Shown here: positions 57,639-64,000 of the stretch, one piece after another
Position numbering within the stretch: position 1 is the stretch's first letter
Layout of the letters: the number at the start of each line of letters is the position of its first letter
NCBI RefSeq assembly: GCF_023284065.1
Contig: NZ_JAKIKP010000009.1
Location: 1-64,000, forward strand
Source of the DNA: Shewanella gaetbuli
Lineage (GTDB): Bacteria; Pseudomonadota; Gammaproteobacteria; Enterobacterales; Shewanellaceae
Direction: 5' to 3'
Length of the DNA: 64,000 nt
Notes under the pieces: generated by a model
The model's input: only the letters and a program-made list of their open reading frames with translations
What the model was told of the DNA's origin: nothing
The model's database searches: none
Program-made: the position numbers and the translations under genes

Positions 57639-58958
57639 GTGAGAACCACTGAACTGGTTGATGGATTTCGTCATTCTGCTCCTTACGTTAATGCGCACCG
57701 AGGCAAAACCTTTGTTGTTATGTTAGGTGGTGAGGCGTTAACGAATAGTCATTCTCGTGGCATTCTTAACGATGTGGCTTTGTTGCACTCACTAGGCATT
57801 AAAGTGGTATTAGTTTACGGTGCCAGACCTCAAATTGATGACGGCCTGAAAATGGCCGGTATTGCACCGGCTTATCATAATGGTGTGCGCATAACCGACG
57901 AAGATACCTTAAAAGTTATTAAGCAAGTTGCCGGAGCAACCCAATTTGATATTACTGCTAGATTGTCGATGAGCTTGGGCAATACCCCAATGCAAAATGC
58001 GCAAATTAACTTGGTGAGTGGTAATTTTGTGATTGCTCAACCATTAGGTGTTGATGATGGCGTGGATTTTTGTTTAAGCGGTAAAGTGCGCCGGATTGAT
58101 ACTCAAGGGTTAAAGCGTCAGTTAGACAACAACTGTATTATATTAATGGGACCAATAGCGGCATCTGTTACCGGTGAAAGCTTTAATTTAACTGCTGAAG
58201 AGGTTGCCACTCAGGTCGCGATAAAATTGAAAGCCGATAAAATTATCGGGTTCAGTGAAACCAATGGCTTGCTTGATGAACACGGCAACGCCATTGCTGA
58301 ATTAATGCCAAATCAAGCGACGGCGCATTTGGAAGCAATGGAGCAAAATGGTTCTGCTTGCACAGGAACGACAGCCTTTATTAAAGCCAGTATTGATGCA
58401 TGTAAAAATGGTGTACCTCGTTGTCATTTGGTGAGTTATCTAGATGATGGTGCGTTGCTACAAGAACTATTCTCGCGTGAAGGGATTGGTACTCAAATAG
58501 TGACTGAAAGCGCCGAGCGATTACGTCGTGCCACTATTGGCGATATTGGTGGCGTGTTGAATCTGATCCGTCCTTTAGAAGAGCAAGGCATTTTGGTTAG
58601 ACGTTCGCGTGAACAACTTGAAATGGAAATTGAGCAATTTATGCTGATTGAGCGTGACAATCTGGTTATTGGTTGTGCGGCTTTATATCCATTTGAAGAA
58701 GATAATGCAGGTGAATTTGCCTGTTTAGTGGTTCATCCTGATTATCGTGATGCTGACCGTGGAAGTGTGTTACTGAATAACATTATCGGCCAAGCTAGAG
58801 TGCGCGGTTACAGTCGTTTATTTGCATTAACGACTCGTAGTATCCATTGGTTTTTAGAGCATGGGTTTAATATTGTTGAAGTTGAGGCATTGCCGAACAA
58901 GAAGAAGCAATTATATAACTATCAACGTCGCTCAAAAATTTTGGCACTTGATTTGTAA
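57639..58958 (+). CDS. argA: N-acetylglutamate synthase
   Basis: The 439-residue protein has an N-terminal amino-acid-kinase-like domain (about 1-290), the arginine-sensing part, and a C-terminal GNAT acetyltransferase domain (about 290-439). It makes N-acetylglutamate from glutamate and acetyl-CoA, the first step of arginine synthesis. I use the GTG at 57639 ([14 protein letters not shown]), which follows GAGGTG and matches Shewanella ArgA; an upstream TTG at 57600 lacks support. The tandem ARG boxes indicate ArgR repression. Confidence 0.94.
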   Translation: MRTTELVDGFRHSAPYVNAHRGKTFVVMLGGEALTNSHSRGILNDVALLHSLGIKVVLVYGARPQIDDGLKMAGIAPAYHNGVRITDEDTLKVIKQVAGATQFDITARLSMSLGNTPMQNAQINLVSGNFVIAQPLGVDDGVDFCLSGKVRRIDTQGLKRQLDNNCIILMGPIAASVTGESFNLTAEEVATQVAIKLKADKIIGFSETNGLLDEHGNAIAELMPNQATAHLEAMEQNGSACTGTTAFIKASIDACKNGVPRCHLVSYLDDGALLQELFSREGIGTQIVTESAERLRRATIGDIGGVLNLIRPLEEQGILVRRSREQLEMEIEQFMLIERDNLVIGCAALYPFEEDNAGEFACLVVHPDYRDADRGSVLLNNIIGQARVRGYSRLFALTTRSIHWFLEHGFNIVEVEALPNKKKQLYNYQRRSKILALDL

Positions 58959-58988
58959 GTTTGAGCCTGAGTTAATAACACGCTTTAT

Positions 58989-59013
58989 AATGCCGGATAT
59001 TCCGGCATTTTTT
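58989..59013 (+). terminator. Terminator after argA
   Basis: TGCCGGA, TAT, TCCGGCA followed by six T, about 31 bases after the argA stop. Confidence 0.88.
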
Positions 59014-59108
59014 GTGCTTGATTAATAACTGATGAAGATGCGTGTTGACATAATATGTCGAAGCTGGCAGTTTAATCATCAATAACTATCTTATTGGATT
59101 ATTCCGTT

Positions 59109-59633
59109 ATGCACACTGTTTTCTTGAGTACTTTAGGCACGACAGCGTTATATAGCTTAGTTGGCTTGCTTGTTGGTCTGTTACTAATAGTAACCATAGT
59201 CTTGATGAAACCTATGCCAAAGAATGCAAAGTATGCGGCAATGGGGATTCTGACTGCGGTATTAGGCTTATTTACTCTAACGTTATATCAGTCATATAAC
59301 AGTCAAATCCATTGGGACGAACAAACAATTGTGTTTGATGTGCCCTTATATGGCCAGTCTTTAAGTTCTGAAGATATTTTCTTACAGCAAGCTTACCTTG
59401 CTGATTTAAATCAACAAACCGAATTGCAGCCTAAGTGGCGCTCCAATGGTATAGGCTTGCCAGGGTATTCATTAGGTTGGTTTAAGTTGAACAATGGAGA
59501 CAAAGCATTATTGTCAGTCACCGAGCAACAACAAGTGATTGTAATACCGACTAACCAAGGCTACTCAATCATGGTCAGTGTTGAGCAACCTCAGAATGCA
59601 CTAGAAAAGTTACACGCAGCTGATTCTATGTAG
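59109..59633 (+). CDS. Membrane protein with a PH-like domain, function unknown
   Basis: The 174-residue protein has two N-terminal transmembrane segments (about 15-36 and 44-64) and a C-terminal soluble part of beta-strand pattern (FDVPLYGQSL, GLPGYSLGWFKL, ALLSVTEQQQVIVIP), like bacterial PH-type domains. I do not recognise a named function. The ATG at 59109 is chosen over a TTG at 59094. It overlaps the convergent rarD end by 8 bases. Confidence 0.7.
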   Translation: MHTVFLSTLGTTALYSLVGLLVGLLLIVTIVLMKPMPKNAKYAAMGILTAVLGLFTLTLYQSYNSQIHWDEQTIVFDVPLYGQSLSSEDIFLQQAYLADLNQQTELQPKWRSNGIGLPGYSLGWFKLNNGDKALLSVTEQQQVIVIPTNQGYSIMVSVEQPQNALEKLHAADSM

Positions 59634-60522
59634 CTTTTTGTCGTATTGAGCGTTGTTGTAGCATGTCGCCTACAAACACCACTAACGCTAACCAAATAAA
59701 GCCAAAGGTAATGCCTTTTTCAATATCAAAGGGTTCGTTAAACAGGCTTACCGCCAAAATAAACATAATACTTGGGCCGATGTATTGGAAAAATCCCAAC
59801 ACTGATAACGGAATGCGTACAGCGGCCCCTGCAAAGCATAACAGTGGCACAGTAGTGATAATACCTGCGGCAATTAAAGTGAGGTTGAGGCTAGTAGAAT
59901 TAACCAACATGCTGCTAGTTGATGATTCAAGAGTCATCAGTAAATAAATGATTGCGATAGGGAACAGTAAGGCTGTTTCAACTAACAACCCAGTTTTAGC
60001 ATCAATATTAACTTTTTTACGCATCAAGCCGTAAAAGCCAAAGCTAGCGGCTAATGCTAATGAAACTAACGGAATAGAACCAAAAGAAATCAGCTGAATT
60101 AACACCCCCACAAAGGCTAGAGTTACTGCTATCCATTGGAGCTTTCTGAGTTTTTCACCCAAAAACACCATGCCTAAAAGCACATTGAATATTGGGTTAA
60201 TGAAGTAGCCTAAACTAGCATCTAACATATGATCATTATTAATTGCCCAAATGAAAATGAGCCAATTTGCGGCAATCAGTAGTGATGTAACGATTAATAC
60301 GCCAATTTGCTTAGGACGTTTGAGTACTTGACGTAAGCGGCCAAAACCGCCAATAAAGCGCATCAACACCAGCATAAAAATGAATGACCAAATAACCCGA
60401 TGCATCAAAATTTCAAAAGGAGATACTTGGGTCAGCAATTTGAAATAAAGCGGAGCAATGCCCCAAATGACATATGCACATACGGCAAGCAGCATACCTT
60501 TGCGGTATTCTAAATCAGGCAT
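59626..60522 (-). CDS. rarD: RarD family EamA transporter
   Basis: The 298-residue protein has ten transmembrane segments in two EamA repeats. It matches RarD: GMLLAVCAYVIWGIAPLYFK and HRVIWSFIFML near the start, and NPIFNVLLGMVFLGE. RarD members are drug/metabolite transporters of uncertain substrate. The neighbours rarD-thioesterase-recQ repeat an order known in E. coli. Confidence 0.9.
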   Translation of the reverse strand: MPDLEYRKGMLLAVCAYVIWGIAPLYFKLLTQVSPFEILMHRVIWSFIFMLVLMRFIGGFGRLRQVLKRPKQIGVLIVTSLLIAANWLIFIWAINNDHMLDASLGYFINPIFNVLLGMVFLGEKLRKLQWIAVTLAFVGVLIQLISFGSIPLVSLALAASFGFYGLMRKKVNIDAKTGLLVETALLFPIAIIYLLMTLESSTSSMLVNSTSLNLTLIAAGIITTVPLLCFAGAAVRIPLSVLGFFQYIGPSIMFILAVSLFNEPFDIEKGITFGFIWLALVVFVGDMLQQRSIRQKAT

Positions 60523-60638
60523 AGTAGGTCACAGATTCTCAATAAAAAAATGAGTTGCGATTGTAGGCTTCACAGGTCAGTGACTCAAGCTATATTCGGT
60601 ATTTTGTTTAAAACGTCGCTGTAAACTTTTGAGGTGAA

Positions 60639-61103
60639 TTATCCCACCATGTATGTGCCTGTACCAAACGCGATGTGGGTGCCTTGCTCATTATGCAGCT
60701 CCATACGACAGACTGATACTCTATTACCAGAGCGAATCACACTGCCTGTGCCTGTAAACACTTCGCCACGGCCAGGTCTTAAGTAGTCGATACGCATATC
60801 AATGGTGCCTAAAGTGGTCAGGCGTTGTTGTAATTCTTCAATTTTCCAGTCATCTTTACTGGCCACTAAACCTGCAAATACGGTTAAACCACCAACAACA
60901 TCGAGTAGTGTTGCAGTCACGCCGCCATGTAAAATATTGTGGTGAATATTGCCTATAAGCTCAGGTTTCATGTTGATCACCACTTCAACCCCGTTAATGT
61001 CATAACGTTTAATATCTAATCCTAATAGATTGTGAAACGGTACATGGTTATCAAATATATCAGCCACTTGTTGTAATATTTTTTGTTGAACTGCGGTTGT
61101 CAT
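60639..61103 (-). CDS. Hotdog-fold thioesterase, YigI-like
   Basis: The 154-residue protein has the PaaI/YigI thioesterase pattern: GLDIKRYDINGVEVVINMKP, IHHNILHGGVTATLLDVVGG and later FGTGTYMVG. It probably hydrolyses medium-chain acyl-CoA thioesters in the cytoplasm; the substrate is not known. The HGGxxxxLLD segment holds the expected catalytic Asp or Glu area. It is 117 bases upstream-to-start from rarD, same strand. Confidence 0.9.
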   Translation of the reverse strand: MTTAVQQKILQQVADIFDNHVPFHNLLGLDIKRYDINGVEVVINMKPELIGNIHHNILHGGVTATLLDVVGGLTVFAGLVASKDDWKIEELQQRLTTLGTIDMRIDYLRPGRGEVFTGTGSVIRSGNRVSVCRMELHNEQGTHIAFGTGTYMVG

Positions 61104-61229
61104 ATTTCACCTTATCATCCTGATATTAGAGTATTGAATCTAACGTTAATTGAAGCAGGCTTCAACCATAGTGTTTTATCATCGAGGTATTAAGTGGTAT
61201 CACTTCATTAGACTGTTTACACTGTCATT

Positions 61230-61930
61230 TCATAAATCCTCGTCCCCATCATTTCATGAATTCCCGAACCCCGTCATTTCATGAATGCTCGAACGTCGTC
61301 ATTTCAGCAATGATCCTGGGCTGAAATCTGCTGTTGGTTGTTAAATTGTAAAAAACAGACCCTCGATAAAAGATCTCGAGGGTGATGGTACTCGAGATGA
61401 CAGTTGGGGTTATGCTCATTTCAAAAAGGTACAGACCTAATCATTTCATGAATTCCCGTCCCCCATCATTTCATGAACTCCCGAGCGTCGTTATTTCATG
61501 AATTCCCGAACGTCGTCATTTCAGCAATGCTCCTGGGCTGAAATCTGCTGTTAGCTGTTAAGTCGAAAAAACAGACCCTCGATAAAAGATCTCGAGGGTG
61601 ACGGTAGATGGGGTACTCGAGGTGACCGTAGGCTCACAAGAGGATCGCGTAATAATGGTTCCAAGAAGAAGCCTCATTTCAGTAACCTAAGAACATTCAC
61701 CACATCATGAATACCAGAACACCGTCATTTCATGAATGCTCGAACGTCGTCATTTCAGCAATGCTCCTGGGCTGAAATCTGCTGTTAGTTGTTAAGTCGA
61801 AAAACCAGACCCTCGATAAAAGATCTCGAGGGTGACGGTAGATGGGGTACTCGAGGGTGACGGCTGGGGATATGCTCATTTCATGAATGCTCGAACGTCG
61901 TCATTTCAGCAATGCTTCTGGGTTGAAATC
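61230..61930. repeat. Cluster of dispersed hairpin repeats upstream of recQ
   Basis: Three full and one partial copy of a unit of about 120-150 bases. Each has a hairpin ATTTCAGC ... GCTGAAAT (61301, 61519, 61751 and a changed copy at 61901) and a second hairpin ACCCTCGA ... TCGAGGGT with cores at 61355-61388, 61570-61603 and 61805-61838. Short extra pieces CGTCATTTCATGAAT recur. The second core is the reverse complement of the repeats at 501-535 and 644-680. No gene lies between 61104 and 62027. Confidence 0.85.
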
Positions 61931-62027
61931 TTTCGTTGAGAATACTTTTGCCAAGACTTATGAGTATGGGTGCTTTAGAATAGCCTATTCACTTTTTCAC
62001 TCATTGACGGATAAGCTGTTTTTTCTG

Positions 62028-63851
62028 ATGACATTACAATCGCCGCAGACACCTCAACAAGATTTACTTGCCAGCCAGTTACAGCAAGTGTTTGGATATC
62101 GTGATTTTCGCGAGGGTCAACGAGAGGTTATTGAGCAAGCATTGGCAGGGCAAGACACCTTGGTGATCATGCCGACTGGTGGTGGTAAAAGTATGTGTTA
62201 TCAGCTCCCTGCTTTACTTATGTCAGGGGTAACCATTGTTGTTTCGCCGTTAATTTCTTTAATGAAAGATCAGGTCGACAGCTTAAAACAAAGTGGTGTT
62301 AATGCTGCTTATCTAAACTCGTCTTTACCCCGTGAAGAAAGCGCTGCTATTTTACGCCAACTGCATCAAGGCTTGATCAAGCTGTTATATGTGTCGCCTG
62401 AAAGGTTACTTAGAGCTGATTTTATTGAACGCATGCACGAACTGCCTATTGGCTTATTTGCCGTAGATGAAGCGCATTGTATTAGCCAGTGGGGGCATGA
62501 TTTTCGCCCAGAATATGCAGCATTAGGGATGTTAAAACAGCAATTTCCGCATATTCCATTAATGGCACTGACCGCGACAGCTGATCAAGCCACTCGGCAA
62601 AGCATTTGTGAGCGATTAAATATTACACCATATGTTTTATTATCCAGTTTTGACCGCCCAAATATTCGCTATACCGTTGCGGAAAAATTGAATGCCGCGA
62701 ATCAGTTACGTCAATATTTACAATTGCAAAATGGCACCAGTGGCATTATTTATTGCAGCAGTCGCCGCAGGGTAGATGAAGTTGCTGAAAGGCTAAGATT
62801 ACAGGGTTTTAATGCCCAAGCTTATCATGCTGGTATGAGCCAAGAAGACCGAGCCGATATTCAAGACAAATTTCTTAAAGATCGGGTAGACATTGTGGTG
62901 GCCACAGTGGCTTTTGGTATGGGAATTAATAAATCGAATGTACGCTTTGTGGTGCATTATGATATCCCTAAAAGCATAGAGGCTTATTACCAAGAAACCG
63001 GTCGAGCAGGCCGAGACGGTCTAGATGCCGAAGCATATATGTTGTTTGACCCCGCCGATATTGGTCGGGTGCGGCATTTAATTGAGCAGTCTGAACCAGG
63101 GCCACAACAACAAGTTGAGTTTCATAAATTACATACCATGGCAGCCTTTGCCGAGGCACAAACGTGTCGTCGCCAAGTGTTACTGCATTATTTTGACGAA
63201 AGTGCCTCTGAGCCTTGTGGTAACTGTGATATATGCCTAGACCCGCCTAAGCGCTATAACGGCACAGAGGATGCTCAAAAGGTTTTATCTTGTGTTTATC
63301 GGCTACAACAACGTTTTGGTATGCATCATGTTATTGACGTGTTGAGAGGCTCTAAAGCCGCCAATGTTGTTGATAGAGGCCATGATAAATTATCAACATG
63401 GGGCATAGGTGCCGATAAATCAGCTGAATATTGGCTCAGTGTACTCAGGCAACTAATCCACTTAGGGTTAGCAAGCCAAGATATTACCCGTGGTTCGAGT
63501 ATTCGCTTAAACCCATCTGCAAGACCTATTCTTAAAGCAGAAATGGCATTAATGCTTGCTGAGCCAAGAATTAAGTTACTTGATGTCAAACGTAAAAGTA
63601 GTTCTCGTGTGGTGCAACAGTACGATAGAAAGCTGTTTGCTAGGCTGAAACTACTTAGGCGTGAACTTGCAGAAGAGCATGATATTCCACCTTATTTAGT
63701 CTTTAATGATGCAACACTTGCCGAAATGTCAGCCATGCTGCCCACTAGCCCCGGAGAAATGTTAGCGGTAAATGGCGTAGGCCAAATTAAGCTAGACCGA
63801 TTTGGTGGTGAATTTTTAGATGAAATTAGTGATTACCTCGCCAAAGGCTAA
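62028..63851 (+). CDS. recQ: ATP-dependent DNA helicase RecQ
   Basis: The 607-residue helicase has Walker A MPTGGGKSMCYQLP, the DEAH box VDEAHCISQWGHDF, motif VI QETGRAGRDG, the zinc-binding RQC cysteines in AEAQTCRRQVLLHYF and PCGNCDICLDPP, and a C-terminal HRDC domain. It unwinds DNA in recombination repair. The ATG at 62028 gives TLQSPQTPQQDLLA, a normal start; the frame is open to 61887 but that part is repeat sequence. Confidence 0.96.
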   Translation: MTLQSPQTPQQDLLASQLQQVFGYRDFREGQREVIEQALAGQDTLVIMPTGGGKSMCYQLPALLMSGVTIVVSPLISLMKDQVDSLKQSGVNAAYLNSSLPREESAAILRQLHQGLIKLLYVSPERLLRADFIERMHELPIGLFAVDEAHCISQWGHDFRPEYAALGMLKQQFPHIPLMALTATADQATRQSICERLNITPYVLLSSFDRPNIRYTVAEKLNAANQLRQYLQLQNGTSGIIYCSSRRRVDEVAERLRLQGFNAQAYHAGMSQEDRADIQDKFLKDRVDIVVATVAFGMGINKSNVRFVVHYDIPKSIEAYYQETGRAGRDGLDAEAYMLFDPADIGRVRHLIEQSEPGPQQQVEFHKLHTMAAFAEAQTCRRQVLLHYFDESASEPCGNCDICLDPPKRYNGTEDAQKVLSCVYRLQQRFGMHHVIDVLRGSKAANVVDRGHDKLSTWGIGADKSAEYWLSVLRQLIHLGLASQDITRGSSIRLNPSARPILKAEMALMLAEPRIKLLDVKRKSSSRVVQQYDRKLFARLKLLRRELAEEHDIPPYLVFNDATLAEMSAMLPTSPGEMLAVNGVGQIKLDRFGGEFLDEISDYLAKG

Positions 63852-64000
63852 CTGGATCTATTTTTTTGCTTTTGATAGTGGGTCAAAATATTTAATTCAG
63901 CGCGTTTCACTAATGATTGTAAGTTATCGGGTTGCTGTAAAGTTGCTACACCAAAATTTAACGGTGTATTTTGGTAACTTTTAATAATATCGCTTAATTG
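63848..64000 (-). CDS. GGDEF domain protein, C-terminal fragment, cut by window edge
   Basis: The last 50 codons encode LNFGVATLQQPDNLQSLVKRAE and then NILTHYQKQKNRSS before the stop, matching the end of a GGDEF diguanylate cyclase domain (FGVA and LxKRAE-like blocks). The usual ALYxAK reads NILTHYQK, so the end is divergent. The signature GGDEF itself lies outside the window. It overlaps recQ by 4 bases, convergently. Confidence 0.65.
   Translation of the reverse strand, partial: QLSDIIKSYQNTPLNFGVATLQQPDNLQSLVKRAELNILTHYQKQKNRSS

Noticed and set aside
61230..61930. Repeat cluster as a possible CRISPR array
   Set aside because: Repeats are long, unevenly spaced hairpins with similar sequence between them; there are no unique spacers or cas genes.
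61887..62027. Upstream extension of recQ
   Set aside because: The extra codons are repeat-derived and unlike RecQ; the ATG at 62028 gives the normal N-terminus.

Overview
This window looks like a chromosomal segment of a marine gammaproteobacterium of the genus Shewanella. The strongest markers are a 187-residue CymA quinol dehydrogenase with four c-type haem motifs, an aa3-type cytochrome c oxidase cluster followed by lexA-sulA and plsB, an rrn end with 5S-tRNA-Thr-5S, and A+T-rich codon use. No species name can be given from the sequence alone. Almost all genes are housekeeping genes in recognisable gene orders.

Layout. 1-473: tail of an rRNA operon (5S, tRNA-Thr, second 5S, terminator). 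497-690: dispersed repeats. 791-5324: cinA, a YceB-like lipoprotein and ppc. 5468-12357: arginine biosynthesis, argE divergent from argCBFG and argH, with tandem ARG boxes between argE and argC. 12445-18179: sulfotransferase, FKBP, S9 peptidase, MATE exporter and polysaccharide deacetylase. 18222-27073: minus-strand aa3 oxidase and haem A assembly operon (coxB, coxA, cox11, coxC, surf1, a thioredoxin-like protein, cox15, cyoE, sco) with a small opposite-strand DUF2909 gene inside it. 27462-28594: lexA-sulA under two SOS boxes. 28846-34310: plsB, an aromatic amino acid permease, a VOC protein and cymA. 34398-39785: DUF1145 and rsmD, then ftsY-ftsE-ftsX and rpoH. 39999-45177: a metal-efflux cluster (His-rich protein, RND adaptor, RND pump).

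45178-49200 is the one clearly accessory stretch. It holds an AAA/DUF4143 ATPase, a decayed hipBA toxin-antitoxin operon with two pairs of phased palindromic operators upstream, an intact higBA pair with its own palindrome, and about 700 bases of gene debris. 49212-63851 returns to core genes: yicC, rph-pyrE with an attenuator, folE, a serine hydrolase, slmA, coaBC, radC, rpmB-rpmG, argA with its own tandem ARG boxes, rarD, a thioesterase and recQ. A GGDEF-domain gene runs off the right edge.

The most notable observations are these: dut, the dUTPase gene expected between slmA and coaBC, is reduced to a 197-base pseudogene; the hipBA remnant and DUF4143 ATPase share an intergenic region carrying two palindrome pairs spaced about 32 bp apart; one repeat family occurs at both ends of the window; FtsY carries twelve exact-length 36-bp repeats; and CoxB carries a duplicated C-terminal cytochrome c domain. 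I did not find a convincing wholly new multi-gene system. The intergenic region at 47000-47231 is the best candidate for undescribed regulation.
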